A stretch of 64,000 bases of DNA from Aestuariibacter sp. A3R04 (GCF_018860805.1 NZ_JAHKQR010000001.1:1-64000); one strand, 5' to 3'. Counted from the stretch's first letter, positions 1-11,043 are shown. Notes: a model not told the origin generated them from the sequence alone. Made by a program: numbers and translations.

Positions 1-60
1 CGGGACGCGCATTCTACGCGTTTCGTTTTCAGTGTCAACAACTTTTTGAAATTTTATTTC
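1..60 (-). promoter_or_regulatory. rRNA P1-like promoter, copy 1 (leftward)
   Basis: Read on the minus strand there is a perfect -35 TTGACA (33-38), a 16-base spacer and a -10 TAGAAT (11-16), followed by a GC-rich discriminator (GCGCGTCC). An A/T-rich stretch lies upstream of the -35, as in an UP element. GC-rich discriminators of this kind are typical of stringently controlled rRNA P1 promoters. It points off the left edge, so the rRNA operon itself is inferred, not seen. Confidence 0.7.
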
Positions 61-120
61 GAAGCGTTGCTAGCTCTAAAAACTTGCTTTCCAGTGTTGT
101 TTCCAACTCTCTCAAGCGAG

Positions 121-165
121 GCGCGCATTTTACGCCTTTCGATTCTCTTGTCAACACTTTTTGAA
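121..165 (-). promoter_or_regulatory. rRNA P1-like promoter, copy 2 (leftward)
   Basis: Minus-strand -35 TTGACA (149-154), 16-base spacer and -10 TAAAAT (127-132), then GCGCGCC. The upstream A/T block (AAAATTTCAAAAAGT) is nearly the same as in copy 1, so the two look like duplicates about 116 bases apart. Confidence 0.7.
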
Positions 166-270
166 ATTTTATTTTCTAGAGCATTTCTTTGAAAACCTCG
201 CCAGACTTACGCTTTAGCGATAGTGCTGACTAGCTTTTGCCGGAAAGTCGTTTTGCTTTCCTGCCGAAGC

Positions 271-320
271 GGATGCGCATTTTAGGGATTTAAATCTCAC
301 CGTCAACAACTATTTTAAAA
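271..320 (-). promoter_or_regulatory. rRNA P1-like promoter, copy 3 (leftward)
   Basis: Minus-strand -35 TTGACG (301-306), 16-base spacer and -10 TAAAAT (279-284), then GCGCATCC. It has the same spacer length and discriminator style as copies 1 and 2 and is preceded by an A/T-rich run. The remaining stretch, about 320-515, lies between this promoter and yrdA; I see no gene in it. Confidence 0.65.
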
Positions 321-515
321 AAACTGTCATATTTCGTTTAACCGGTCAATTCTCAACCTTTGCGGTACAAAAACCAATCATTTATCGACTCATTTATAAC
401 TAATCTTAGATAGGGAATCAGCTTTCAGGACACAACGACCTTTATTTTATGTGTTTAATACCCCATCATCTTGGAATATTTGCACTACTATCTTTTCAAC
501 AAGTGAGCATCTTTT

Positions 516-1049
516 ATGTCTATCAGAGCTTATCACAAACACAGTCCCTCAATTGGCCCTCGCTGTTACATCGATTCATCCAGTGTATTAGTTGGACAAA
601 TATCACTGGCTGAAGATGTGAGTATTTGGCCATTGGTTGCTGCCCGCGGAGATGTCAACTCAATAGCTATTGGTGCCCGGACTAACATCCAGGATGGCAC
701 TGTGCTCCATGTATCTAGAAAATCTCCTCAGCATCCCAAGGGCTTCCCGCTAATTATCGGAGATGATGTTACCGTGGGTCACAAGTGTATGTTGCATGGT
801 TGTATACTTGGTAATCGCATTCTCGTTGGTATGGGAGCCATCATCATGGACGGTGCAATAGTAGAAGACGATGTGTTTATTGGTGCAGGTACCTTGGTAC
901 CACCTAATAAGGTACTAAGGAGCGGCTACCTCTACGTTGGTAACCCAATGACAGAAAAGCGGCCAATAACAGACAATGAACGCCAGTTTCTAAAACAATC
1001 GGCTGAAAACTACGTTTTGCTCAAAGACGACTATCTGAATCAAGTATAA
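516..1049 (+). CDS. yrdA: Gamma-carbonic anhydrase family protein YrdA
   Basis: 177-residue left-handed beta-helix protein with repeated hexapeptides (for example IGDDVTVG, VEDDVFIGAG). The three zinc-ligand histidines of the gamma-carbonic anhydrase family are visible as H65 (TVLHV), H89 and H94 (VGHKCMLH), with the usual five-residue gap between the last two. The family is cytoplasmic, trimeric and zinc-binding; carbonic anhydrase activity of the YrdA branch is uncertain. It is convergent with aroE, and E. coli also keeps yrdA near aroE. The upstream gene on the other strand is probably an rRNA operon. Confidence 0.93.
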   Translation: MSIRAYHKHSPSIGPRCYIDSSSVLVGQISLAEDVSIWPLVAARGDVNSIAIGARTNIQDGTVLHVSRKSPQHPKGFPLIIGDDVTVGHKCMLHGCILGNRILVGMGAIIMDGAIVEDDVFIGAGTLVPPNKVLRSGYLYVGNPMTEKRPITDNERQFLKQSAENYVLLKDDYLNQV

Positions 1050-1058
1050 TCAGTTTTG

Positions 1059-1871
1059 TCATCGCGGTCTAAGGGCTTCAATTACCTTGGCCGTATCAGG
1101 TTTCTTTCCTGTCCATATAGTAAACGCGGCCGCCGCCTGCTCTACGAGCATGCCAAAGCCGTCACTCACCTTCTTTGCCCCATGAGTTTTAGCAAACTCC
1201 ATAAACCTCGTTTCGCCTTTGCCATACACCATGTCGTATGCAAGAGAGCATCTTTTAAACACAGAAGTAGAAACCTGGGGTAAATCTCCCGTCAAGCTAG
1301 CAGACGTGCAGTTAATTACAATGTCGGGTTGCAGAGAAGTAAGATCGTTTTTGCTTACGCATTCGAAGACTGGACTTTTTATGGCATCTACAATAGCTTG
1401 GGCCTTTATTTCGGTTCTGTTATTAATGTACAGCCCTTTCACCTTTGCTCCTAACAGGGGCTCAACCACTCCGCGGGTTGCGCCACCCGCACCTAATAGC
1501 AAAACCGTGTGACCGACCAAAGAACCAACTTGAGAATGAAGGTCAGCCACGAGCCCCATGCCATCTGTTGTATAGCCAAGCAAGGTCCCGTCTTTCATAA
1601 ATAGCGTGTTTACCGCTTCTGCAGTTTTTGCCTCTGCATTGCAATTATTTTTACTTAGCTCATACGCGCGTCCTTTGAAGGGCGCAGTTACATTACATCC
1701 CACTACGTTATCTTGGGTGAAAAAAGTCTCAATGTCCGATTCAAATGCATCGATGTCTGATTCAACAATGCCATAGTCAATCTCTTCCCCAGTATTTTCG
1801 GCAAACATTTTGTGGATGGCAGGTGATAGACTATGTGCGATAGGATTTCCAAATACAGCGAATTTTTTCAT
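1059..1871 (-). CDS. aroE: Shikimate dehydrogenase AroE
   Basis: 270 residues, close to the 272 of E. coli AroE. It reduces 3-dehydroshikimate to shikimate with NADPH in chorismate synthesis, in the cytoplasm. Visible motifs are SLSP (14-17) in the substrate pocket, NVTAPFK (60-66) with catalytic Lys66, D103, the nucleotide loop GAGGATRG (127-134), and NRT (151-153), which reads the NADP ribose phosphate. It is convergent with yrdA. Its start codon overlaps an alternative start of the hemoglobin gene on the other strand. Confidence 0.96.
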   Translation of the reverse strand: MKKFAVFGNPIAHSLSPAIHKMFAENTGEEIDYGIVESDIDAFESDIETFFTQDNVVGCNVTAPFKGRAYELSKNNCNAEAKTAEAVNTLFMKDGTLLGYTTDGMGLVADLHSQVGSLVGHTVLLLGAGGATRGVVEPLLGAKVKGLYINNRTEIKAQAIVDAIKSPVFECVSKNDLTSLQPDIVINCTSASLTGDLPQVSTSVFKRCSLAYDMVYGKGETRFMEFAKTHGAKKVSDGFGMLVEQAAAAFTIWTGKKPDTAKVIEALRPR

Positions 1872-1896
1872 GAGTATTTTAGGCTATTTTAATAAA

Positions 1897-2304
1897 ATGA
1901 AAGAGAAAAAACGGCGCTACAAGACGCCAACCACACCCTACGAGTTAATAGGCGGTGACGCAAAAGTAACGCAACTAGCCAATAAATTCTATGACATCAT
2001 GGAGCAAGATCCTTTTGCCGCTGAACTTTTAGCGTTGCACCCGAAGCCATTGGACAGAATTAGACATGTATTCACGCTTTATTTGATCATGTGGCTGGGT
2101 GGCCCTAATAATTACGAATTACAGTTCGGCCATCCCAGGCTAAGAGCCCGACACCTCCCCTTTTCGGTCACCCCAGAACTGAAAAGACAATGGATGTACT
2201 GCATGCGAAAGGCGATGATGGACACAGTTACCGATATAAGTCTGGCGGAGAAACTGCTTCATTCACTAGATCAATTAGCTGAGCACATGATCAACACCGA
2301 TTAA
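1897..2304 (+). CDS. Group II truncated hemoglobin
   Basis: 135 residues from the chosen ATG. The pattern GHPRLRARHLPF (79-90) with proximal heme ligand H86, Y32 in helix B and W99 in helix G marks the truncated hemoglobin O group. These small cytoplasmic hemoproteins bind oxygen or NO; the physiological role here is not shown. An ATG at 1870 and a TTG at 1810 are in the same frame but would overlap aroE; none of the starts has a clear ribosome binding site, so the start is uncertain. It is divergent from aroE. Confidence 0.88.
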   Translation: MKEKKRRYKTPTTPYELIGGDAKVTQLANKFYDIMEQDPFAAELLALHPKPLDRIRHVFTLYLIMWLGGPNNYELQFGHPRLRARHLPFSVTPELKRQWMYCMRKAMMDTVTDISLAEKLLHSLDQLAEHMINTD

Positions 2305-2332
2305 TCTCGTTCACAGGTACCCCAGGAGTGAT

Positions 2333-2358
2333 AAAAAAGCCCTTCTAAAAAGAAGGGC
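2333..2358 (-). terminator. Intrinsic terminator of ompW
   Basis: GCCCTTCT paired with AGAAGGGC (2339-2358), followed on the minus strand by a run of six T. It lies just downstream of the ompW stop codon. Confidence 0.85.
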
Positions 2359-2390
2359 AATGAGCAAGTGCGAAAACGCGGAGTTCAGTG

Positions 2391-3065
2391 TTAGAAAGTG
2401 TAACCAATAGAGATGGTGTATACCCAAGGATCGATTTGAATGTCAGCTACTTCACCTTCTGCTCCGTTTAGTTTGAATGTAGCTTCTGTATCAATGTCTA
2501 TCCAACGAACAGAACCGTTAATATGCCACTTTTCGTCAATCATAAAATCAGCGCCAAATTGTGCTGACACGCCAAAAGAATTATCGAGAGACAAATCTGT
2601 TAGCCCTGCGTCATCATTCGCTGAAGTGAAGGCTTCATCATAAATAAACGTATAGTTTAACCCTGCCCCTACGTACGGCTGAAATGCTGCGGCAGGATCA
2701 TTGAAGTAATAATTAACCGTGATTGTTGGCGGCAAGTGCGTCACTTCACCCAGTTGAGTGCCGCTTCCCAGAGGATCCTCAACACCGAAATCCACATCAT
2801 GAGTAAACGGTGTTGCGGCCAACACTTCAATATTTATGTTGTCAGTAATAAAGTAAGCGACATTTAGACCCAGCTGGGTATTACTATCAACAGTCAGATC
2901 TACCCCAAGATCGCTTTCACCGACAAAGATGTTGGAACTTTCATCATCTGGAGCAACCGTTGTAAAGCCTCCGCGGACAACCCAATCACCCTTTTCGTAT
3001 GCCTGAACAACCGGAGCAGTAACCAGTGTGGCAAGTATAACTGTAGCCAAAGTAGTCTTTTTCAT
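2391..3065 (-). CDS. ompW: Outer membrane protein OmpW
   Basis: 224 residues with a Sec signal peptide (MKKTTLATVILATL..., cleavage near A22) and the OmpW pattern: KGDWVVRGGFTTVAP at the mature N-terminus, long alternating strands, VNYYFND, and a C-terminal YTISIGYTF ending in Phe, as outer membrane barrels do. OmpW forms an eight-strand barrel with a narrow hydrophobic channel. The gene stands alone with its own terminator. A spaced leader of about 140 bases separates it from hemF. Confidence 0.93.
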   Translation of the reverse strand: MKKTTLATVILATLVTAPVVQAYEKGDWVVRGGFTTVAPDDESSNIFVGESDLGVDLTVDSNTQLGLNVAYFITDNINIEVLAATPFTHDVDFGVEDPLGSGTQLGEVTHLPPTITVNYYFNDPAAAFQPYVGAGLNYTFIYDEAFTSANDDAGLTDLSLDNSFGVSAQFGADFMIDEKWHINGSVRWIDIDTEATFKLNGAEGEVADIQIDPWVYTISIGYTF

Positions 3066-3206
3066 GTTGATTCTCTCGTGTATTTAACGTTGATGGCGCT
3101 ACTGTACGCCCGTGGAGAATCAAAATGTTGATCTGGAACAAGGTTGAAAATACTGAAACGGGTGCCTAAACAAGCTCTTGATCCAAGTCAATATTCTCAT
3201 CGTCAA

Positions 3207-4702
<1,496 letters not shown>

Positions 4703-4717
4703 AGTTACGCTAATTCG

Positions 4718-5269
4718 TTACTGAGATTCTGCCTGATAATCGCACTTTGGTTGTGGGCAACATACCCGCCCTTTCTTTTCAATTAGCAAGCCCCAACCAC
4801 ACTGAGGGCACTTGCCTACAACGGGCACGGAATTTATCACATATCGACATTGAGGATAACGATTACACGAATAAAATCGCTTCCCATATTTGTTTGTTCG
4901 CTCGGTAATATGCCCTTCTTCACACTGCGGGCACAGTAACTGTGTATCCTCTTGCTTTTTGATCGGCTCAATATGATGGCATGCAGGAAAGTTAGTACAA
5001 CCGATGAACATACCATATCGCCCTTTCTTAATCGCCAAAACACTTTGGCATTCGGGGCAATGTGTACCTTTAATCTCTTTTAGAACGGTAGTCTGTTGGT
5101 CGTGTAAGGGCTTGCTGAAATGGCAATTTGGATAGGCAGAACACCCGATAAAGGGCCCCGATTTGCTATTGCGTATTTGCAGGCGATTACCACACTCCGG
5201 GCAATCACCAACGTCGTGCTCCAGAGCATGCTCATGTGCACTAAATAATGAATGATCAATTTTTGACAT
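4718..5269 (-). CDS. yrdD: Topoisomerase-type zinc finger protein YrdD
   Basis: 183 residues made of four Cys4 zinc ribbons like those at the C-terminus of topoisomerase I (about 23-49, 71-97, 113-141 and 154-176), each with CPxC...C...C and G(P/M)FIGC-type cores. There is no topoisomerase catalytic domain. E. coli YrdD has the same build and about the same length; its function is not established. It sits between smg and tsaC in the same operon. Confidence 0.93.
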   Translation of the reverse strand: MSKIDHSLFSAHEHALEHDVGDCPECGNRLQIRNSKSGPFIGCSAYPNCHFSKPLHDQQTTVLKEIKGTHCPECQSVLAIKKGRYGMFIGCTNFPACHHIEPIKKQEDTQLLCPQCEEGHITERTNKYGKRFYSCNRYPQCRYVINSVPVVGKCPQCGWGLLIEKKGRVCCPQPKCDYQAESQ

Positions 5270-5293
5270 AAAGTATGCCGGTGATGCTCCTGA

Positions 5294-5770
5294 TTAGTGC
5301 AGCGTACCGTCAGACTCTTCGAATAAAAGATCTTCCATTTGCGCGTACGCGTTTTCTTTACCTGGTACGTTGAAAAGTACCATGAGTACAACCCACTTTA
5401 AATCTTCCAGACAAAACTCAGGTGAATCTATTTCCATCACCCGGTCAATGACCATTTCGCGAGTTGAGGCATCCAAAACACCGACCTGTTCCAAAAATAA
5501 CAAAAAGCCCTGGCATTCAACATCCAGGCGCATTTGTTCCTCGTGGGTGTATATTCTGCTTACTCCTGACGAAATGCCTTTGCAAAAATAAGGTTTGTCG
5601 TCTGTTTCTTGAAGTGCAGCAAGTTTCTCCAGCCACGCCAAGGCCTTGTAGATTTCATCATGATGAAAACCAGCGCGTATAAGCTCATCTGTCAACTCGT
5701 CTTGATCTACGCGAATTTCCGTTTCACTGTGGATGAAGTTCTCAAACAGATACATGAGGATGTCGAACAT
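5294..5770 (-). CDS. smg: Smg family protein (DUF494)
   Basis: 158 residues beginning [16 protein letters not shown], the hallmark start of the Smg/DUF494 family. The protein is acidic and mostly helical, without membrane segments or catalytic motifs. Its function is unknown; the gene nearly always lies next to dprA, as here (three bases between them), and upstream of yrdD. Confidence 0.94.
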   Translation of the reverse strand: MFDILMYLFENFIHSETEIRVDQDELTDELIRAGFHHDEIYKALAWLEKLAALQETDDKPYFCKGISSGVSRIYTHEEQMRLDVECQGFLLFLEQVGVLDASTREMVIDRVMEIDSPEFCLEDLKWVVLMVLFNVPGKENAYAQMEDLLFEESDGTLH

Positions 5771-5773
5771 GGT

Positions 5774-6907
5774 TTATTTCCCCCTCAATTTGACGTAACC
5801 ACCAGGAACGGCGGCCACAAGACCTCGCAGTTCATATTCTAATAATGCTGCCAATACTTCAGATACAGGCAAGGCACTGCGTTCGGTTATGATGTCAACG
5901 CTAGTTACATCAAATTCCACATTATCTAATAATTTATCGGTTGCCAAGTTTTGATCTTCACTTTTTTGAGCATTAGTTTGTTGAGCAATGCCGACTGCAT
6001 TAAACGAACCAGTCAACTCTTCCGCGATTTCACCGGCGTTTGTTACCAGTTTAGCACCTTGCTGAATGAGTGCGTGACAACCTTCGTATAATGGATTGTC
6101 GATACTGCCCGGTATTGCAAAAACATCGCGCCCCATATCTGCGGCCAAATTTGCAGTTATCAAGGTGCCGCTTTTTGTCGTTGCTTCGACCACCAGCGTT
6201 CCCTCTGCAATAGCGGCAATCAGACGATTGCGCTGTGGGAAGTGGTGACGTTTGGGCGGGGTTCCGGGAAAAAATTCAGAGGCCACCAGCCCGCCTTCCT
6301 GTGTAATCCGCTCTTGCAGTTTCCGGTTGCGATAGGGATAAGTACGATCAGGGCCAGTGCCCAGAAACGCTATAGTATGGCCCTGTTCAGACAGAGCCCC
6401 TTTATGAGCCGCACCGTCGACACCGCAGGCGAGGCCGCTAGTAACGACAATATCACTACCGGCCAACTGGGCTGAGAAATCATAGGCGTGTTGCAAACCG
6501 GCAGGCGAAGCTCGGCGACTTCCCACCACAGCCACTTGTTGTTTTGACAACAAGGCTGTATCCCCCTTACAAAACAAGACTAATGGCGCACTTTGCAACA
6601 ATCCAAAACTCTCTGGCCAGTGTTCGTGCTTGTCGGTAACGATGTGATGAGTATCGCTTTTAGCCAGCCAATGCAAAGCGTTATCAACCGCTTTCCAATC
6701 TATTGCTTTTTGCAGGGTTACAACGTATTCCTGCTGTTGGGCTGTCAATGAATCCAGGGTCGTCCCATCACTACAACCAAAAATCAGCGACTCCGCAGAA
6801 ACACCAGGCATCCCCAGCAGAGCGCGCCATTTGACTGGAGACACAGAAAAAACAGAGCTCATCGCCAGACAAGCTGTAATGTAGTTGTGATTTCGAGGAA
6901 TAGGCAT
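5774..6907 (-). CDS. dprA: DNA processing protein DprA (Smf)
   Basis: 377 residues. A SAM-like N-terminal region is followed by a Rossmann-like fold (about 120-310) with VVGSRRAS (127-134), SGLACGVDGAAH (157-168), FPQRNRLIA (223-231) and a winged-helix C-terminus (about 320-377). DprA binds single-stranded DNA taken up in transformation and loads RecA onto it. Its presence is consistent with competence but does not prove it. It lies between the LysM gene and smg in one operon. Confidence 0.95.
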   Translation of the reverse strand: MPIPRNHNYITACLAMSSVFSVSPVKWRALLGMPGVSAESLIFGCSDGTTLDSLTAQQQEYVVTLQKAIDWKAVDNALHWLAKSDTHHIVTDKHEHWPESFGLLQSAPLVLFCKGDTALLSKQQVAVVGSRRASPAGLQHAYDFSAQLAGSDIVVTSGLACGVDGAAHKGALSEQGHTIAFLGTGPDRTYPYRNRKLQERITQEGGLVASEFFPGTPPKRHHFPQRNRLIAAIAEGTLVVEATTKSGTLITANLAADMGRDVFAIPGSIDNPLYEGCHALIQQGAKLVTNAGEIAEELTGSFNAVGIAQQTNAQKSEDQNLATDKLLDNVEFDVTSVDIITERSALPVSEVLAALLEYELRGLVAAVPGGYVKLRGK

Positions 6908-6941
6908 GCCGTTACTCCAGACGAGACGGCATACCTCAGGT

Positions 6942-7997
6942 TCAGGGGTTGGCCACTATAGCACCGGTTTCCACCAGCGCACGGGCACGGGTAATAATGC
7001 CGTAACTCGCTTTTTCAAAAGATTTGAATATGACGATTTCTCCAATCTTGATTGCGGGCTGTTGAACCGTACTGCCATCATTAAACACGCTGTTTAGCGC
7101 GTTGTTTTCACCCGCGTACTTCGGCGGATCACCATCAATAATGTCCGGCCCTTGGGCATATATACCCATAACAGTACCTGGCGCGACGTCATCCTTCCCT
7201 AAATCGACGATCACTACATCATTTTTTCCCAACAACTCATGCTGATGTAGATTACCCACCACATGACCCCGCTGTTCTTCGTTGGCGGCCTGTAGAATCA
7301 GATCTTCGCTGTCGGTAAAAACGCCGTCGTAGAGACGATCTCCGCGGCGAGCCTCAAAATTTGACTTAGTTACTTTTACCAGCCATTGAAAAGGTACTGA
7401 ATCATCTATCATGCTAGCATCTGCCACGTGATGAACCTGTACACCCAATATGTCGCCATCAAGGTTTTTAATAGTAGCCTGACGTCGCAATACGCGATAC
7501 TGATCAGAAGATCGGCCATAACTTCTGCTAATGACAATGTCGTCGGTCACGAAGCGTATATCCCCCGCTTGATTACCCAGAATATGAGGCAATTTCTCGT
7601 ATACTTCTTCGTTGAGTAATTCGTTTTGATTGACATAGGGAGCTATAGACGACCATGGCAACATACTAATTGGCGAGGGTTTGTTTTGTTTTCTGAGTGA
7701 CGGCCCCAGCGATATATGCTGTTTTTCGCGCTGTACGGTTAATACTGGCTCGCCATTGACCATACGAATAACCAGCACGTCACCCGGATATATCAAATGT
7801 GGATTTATAATTTGCGCATTTTTACGCCAAAGCTCTGGCCACAACCAGGGTTTATCTAGAAACAGGTTCGCAATGTCCCACAGGGTATCATTACGTTTAA
7901 CAGTATAAGTTTGCGGCGCACTTTCTTTCAGCGCAACGGCACTGACAAAAAAGCTGATGGCAAAGCCAGACAGCAGCAAGCCTATTTTTAACCACAT
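6942..7997 (-). CDS. LysM domain protein, membrane anchored
   Basis: 351 residues from the preferred start MWLKIGLLL. One N-terminal hydrophobic segment (about 3-23) acts as signal or anchor, followed by a LysM peptidoglycan-binding domain (about 30-77: YTVKRNDTLWDIA ... NPHLIYPGDVLVI). The long C-terminal part has no family I can name. A longer in-frame version starts at 8081, but its extra 28 residues are polar and would displace the signal segment. It heads the dprA-smg-yrdD-tsaC-hemF operon and is divergent from def; this partner position is common in related bacteria. Confidence 0.85.
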   Translation of the reverse strand: MWLKIGLLLSGFAISFFVSAVALKESAPQTYTVKRNDTLWDIANLFLDKPWLWPELWRKNAQIINPHLIYPGDVLVIRMVNGEPVLTVQREKQHISLGPSLRKQNKPSPISMLPWSSIAPYVNQNELLNEEVYEKLPHILGNQAGDIRFVTDDIVISRSYGRSSDQYRVLRRQATIKNLDGDILGVQVHHVADASMIDDSVPFQWLVKVTKSNFEARRGDRLYDGVFTDSEDLILQAANEEQRGHVVGNLHQHELLGKNDVVIVDLGKDDVAPGTVMGIYAQGPDIIDGDPPKYAGENNALNSVFNDGSTVQQPAIKIGEIVIFKSFEKASYGIITRARALVETGAIVANP

Positions 7998-8244
7998 TAA
8001 TCGGCACTTTCCCATTGTTCTGGTTGTCATAAGGCCAACCACTCCTGTTGAAATTTTCGACATTGGCTCTATATCGGCCATGACCTAATTAAATTCAATA
8101 TTCCGTAAGGAAACCGCGTTGAATCAAAAAACCTGCACGATATTACCTGTTATACGATAGAATAGTATCAGAAACCAAGGTGTAAATAGTGCTGGTTATT
8201 GGATCGTATATTAATTCATACAAGCAAGTTAAGTTGAACGACAG

Positions 8245-8754
8245 ATGGCTATTTTAAATGTATTAAGTTTTCCCGATGAGCGGCTACGCACTGTAGCGAA
8301 GCCAGTTGAATCGGTTAATGATGAGATAAAACAACTCATTTCAGACATGTTCGAAACCATGCGCGATGAGAACGGTATTGGCCTGGCAGCCACCCAGGTA
8401 GACAGGCATGTACAAGTCGTCGTAATGGATGTATCGGAAAACCACGATACGCCCAGGGTTTTCATCAACCCTGAAATTACGGCCAAAGAAGGCTCTACGA
8501 TTAGTGAAGAAGGCTGCCTTTCAGTACCTGGCAACTACGCCAAGGTAGATCGTGCGGAGAAAGTAACGGTAAAAGCACTCGATGGCGAAGGCAACCCGTT
8601 CGAGCTCGAAGCCGATGGCTTGCTGGCCGTTTGTATTCAGCATGAGTTGGATCACCTGAAGGGCAAGCTTTTCATCGACTATCTTTCTCCCCTGAAGCGT
8701 CAGCGTATTCGCAAAAAACTTGAGAAAGAAGCGCGTCTCGCAGCGAAGGTATAA
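8245..8754 (+). CDS. def: Peptide deformylase
   Basis: 169 residues, the E. coli length. It removes the formyl group from the initiator methionine of nascent chains. All three motifs are intact: GIGLAATQ (44-51), EGCLSV (89-94) with metal ligand C91, and HELDH (133-137) with ligands H133 and H137 and catalytic E134. It is followed seven bases later by fmt, the enzyme that adds the formyl group. Confidence 0.97.
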   Translation: MAILNVLSFPDERLRTVAKPVESVNDEIKQLISDMFETMRDENGIGLAATQVDRHVQVVVMDVSENHDTPRVFINPEITAKEGSTISEEGCLSVPGNYAKVDRAEKVTVKALDGEGNPFELEADGLLAVCIQHELDHLKGKLFIDYLSPLKRQRIRKKLEKEARLAAKV

Positions 8755-8761
8755 AATTTCC

Positions 8762-9718
8762 GTGAAGAGCCCACTAAAAATAATATTTGCCGGTACGCCG
8801 GATTTCGCCGCAGATCACCTCAAAGCTCTACTGGATTCTGCTCATGAGGTCGTCGCGGTATACACCCAACCCGACAGACCAGCTGGACGAGGTAAAAAAC
8901 TCACAGCCAGTCCGGTGAAGGTACTCGCTGAAGCGGAGCACATCCCGGTATATCAACCACAATCGCTGAAGACAAAAGCGGCTCAGGATGAACTGGCATC
9001 TATCGATGCAGACATCATGGTAGTGGTTGCCTTTGGACTTATTTTACCTCAGGTGGTATTAGATACACCTAAGTATGGCTGTTTAAATGTTCATGGTTCT
9101 ATTCTGCCTAAGTGGCGGGGTGCTGCGCCAATACAACGAGCGATTTGGGCGGGCGACAAAGACACGGGTGTCACCATTATGCAGATGGATGCAGGACTGG
9201 ATACCGGTGATATGTTACATGTTGTTAAGGTACCCATTGCTGACACGGAAACCAGCGCTTCTCTCTATACAAAATTAGCAGCTTGCGCTCCTGCTGCATT
9301 GCTGGAAGTGTTAAATGATTTACCTCGCTTTACCGATCAAGCGGAACCCCAGGACAGCCGGCTGGCAACTTACGCCAACAAATTGAGTAAAGAAGAAGCA
9401 TTGATTGACTGGTCACAACCGTCTGAGCAAATAGAACGAAATATTCGGGCATTTAATCCCTGGCCTGTAGCCTGGATGAAAATTGGCGTTGATAATGTAA
9501 AAGTGTGGGATGCCCGCATACTTGAAAGTACATCATCAAGTACACCTGGTGTAGTAGTTAAAGCTGATAAACACGGTATAGTTGTCTCTACCGGCAGTTG
9601 TGATATATGTCTTACTCAGTTGCAAATACCGGGTAAAAAATCGCTACCCGCTGCTGATGTGTTAAACGCCCGACCACAATGGTTTATTGTGGGGCAAGTT
9701 ATTGGCAGCAATTATTAA
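8762..9718 (+). CDS. fmt: Methionyl-tRNA formyltransferase
   Basis: 318 residues from a GTG start that gives [15 protein letters not shown], matching the usual N-terminus; an upstream in-frame ATG at 8720 would overlap def by 35 bases and adds a non-conserved basic tail. It formylates Met-tRNAfMet using 10-formyl-tetrahydrofolate. Visible are FAGTPDFA (9-16), [16 protein letters not shown] and [11 protein letters not shown] with the catalytic Asn/His set, and a C-terminal tRNA-binding OB-like domain (about 210-318). The stop overlaps the rsmB start (TAATG). Confidence 0.96.
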   Translation: MKSPLKIIFAGTPDFAADHLKALLDSAHEVVAVYTQPDRPAGRGKKLTASPVKVLAEAEHIPVYQPQSLKTKAAQDELASIDADIMVVVAFGLILPQVVLDTPKYGCLNVHGSILPKWRGAAPIQRAIWAGDKDTGVTIMQMDAGLDTGDMLHVVKVPIADTETSASLYTKLAACAPAALLEVLNDLPRFTDQAEPQDSRLATYANKLSKEEALIDWSQPSEQIERNIRAFNPWPVAWMKIGVDNVKVWDARILESTSSSTPGVVVKADKHGIVVSTGSCDICLTQLQIPGKKSLPAADVLNARPQWFIVGQVIGSNY

Positions 9719-11043
9719 TGGCAACGCCGCTTCCCAAACAGAAAAATCTTCGCTCTGACACCGCCTGGGTGATCCATCAAATTCTGGAAGAAGGCCGCTC
9801 AAGCCGTGATTGCCTGAATAAGGTACAACGGCGTCATGAAGGTAAAGACAATGCGTGGATCCAGGAGATGTCTTTAGGCGTTATGCGACAGCTCCCCACG
9901 CTGCAATATTGGTTGCGAAAGCTCCTCGATACTCCCCTCAAAGGAAAAAAGAAAGTAGTTGAACACCTTATTTTACTGGGTATGTACCAACTCGCCTTCT
10001 CACGAGTATCATCGCATGCTGCTGTCAGTGAAACCGTGAATGCGGCATCCTACCTTGGCGCTATGTCGTTAAAGGGGCTGGTAAACGCTGTACTTCGAAA
10101 TTTTCAACGTCAAGACTTAGCCAACCAGCCCATTAACGATCCTATTGTCAATTCAGGCCTACCAAAATGGCTTTACAAGCGGCTTAACCAACATTACCCC
10201 AGCATAGCCAATGACATCATTGCTAGCACAAATAGTCCTGCTCCAATTTGGCTTAGAGTAAATACACAAAAGGTTTCACGTGAATCATTTTGCCTATCGC
10301 TGAATGAACACCAAATAAGCTATACCCTGCCAAAGGAACAGAAAGCGGGTGTTATTCTGACCGATAGAACGGATATAACTTCCCTCCCCGGTTTCAGCCA
10401 GGGTTGGTTTTCTGTGCAGGACGGTGCCGCACAATTGGCAGCAGTTTACTTGCAACCCGAACCTAACGACCGGGTTTTAGATTGCTGTGCAGCCCCCGGG
10501 GGGAAAACCGGCCATCTGTTTGAAGTGCAGCCTGATATGAAACTTTGCTTGGCCATTGACAGCGACAACACTCGCTTGCTGCGAGTAAAAGAAAATATGC
10601 AACGGCTACAACACAATCCCATCATTAAACAAGGTGACGCTTTGCAGCCTGAGGAGTGGTGGGATGGCGAATTGTTTGATCGCATTTTGCTCGATGCCCC
10701 TTGCTCAGCGACCGGCGTCATTCGTCGTCATCCGGATATCAGATGGTTGCGCAAAGCGAGCGATATAGCCGCCCTCGGCGCGCTGCAAGCAAACATTCTG
10801 GATGTTATGTGGTTGTTGCTAAAGCCGGGAGGAACATTGCTTTATGCAACCTGTTCCATGTTGCCTGAAGAAAACGTCAACCAAATTACCGCCTTTTTAA
10901 CGCGTCACAGTGACGCATTGCGGCTACCACTAAACGATGGCGATACCGACAGCCATCCTGGCAGACAGATCCTGCCCGGAGAACAACAAATGGATGGTTT
11001 CTACTACGCGAGACTGATAAAGTCTGAGAATAAACAACGGTAA
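9718..11043 (+). CDS. rsmB: 16S rRNA m5C967 methyltransferase RsmB
   Basis: 441 residues from the ATG that shares one base with the fmt stop. A NusB-like RNA-binding domain (about 1-140) precedes a SAM methyltransferase domain with VLDCCAAPGGKTGHL (motif I), LDAPCSATG (the motif IV Cys) and ATCSMLPEEN (the catalytic Cys of motif VI). It methylates C967 of 16S rRNA with SAM. It is third in the def-fmt-rsmB-trkA cluster, 17 bases before trkA. Confidence 0.96.
   Translation: MATPLPKQKNLRSDTAWVIHQILEEGRSSRDCLNKVQRRHEGKDNAWIQEMSLGVMRQLPTLQYWLRKLLDTPLKGKKKVVEHLILLGMYQLAFSRVSSHAAVSETVNAASYLGAMSLKGLVNAVLRNFQRQDLANQPINDPIVNSGLPKWLYKRLNQHYPSIANDIIASTNSPAPIWLRVNTQKVSRESFCLSLNEHQISYTLPKEQKAGVILTDRTDITSLPGFSQGWFSVQDGAAQLAAVYLQPEPNDRVLDCCAAPGGKTGHLFEVQPDMKLCLAIDSDNTRLLRVKENMQRLQHNPIIKQGDALQPEEWWDGELFDRILLDAPCSATGVIRRHPDIRWLRKASDIAALGALQANILDVMWLLLKPGGTLLYATCSMLPEENVNQITAFLTRHSDALRLPLNDGDTDSHPGRQILPGEQQMDGFYYARLIKSENKQR

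Noticed and set aside
8720..8761. Upstream ATG for fmt
   Set aside because: It would overlap def by 35 bases and add a basic tail with no counterpart in Fmt; the GTG at 8762 gives the canonical N-terminus.
10272..10287. parS-like sequence in rsmB (GGTTTCACGTGAATCA)
   Set aside because: Two mismatches to the parS consensus, including one in the arm, and it is about 30 kb from oriC. It is more likely chance than a ParB site, though ChIP could show weak binding.
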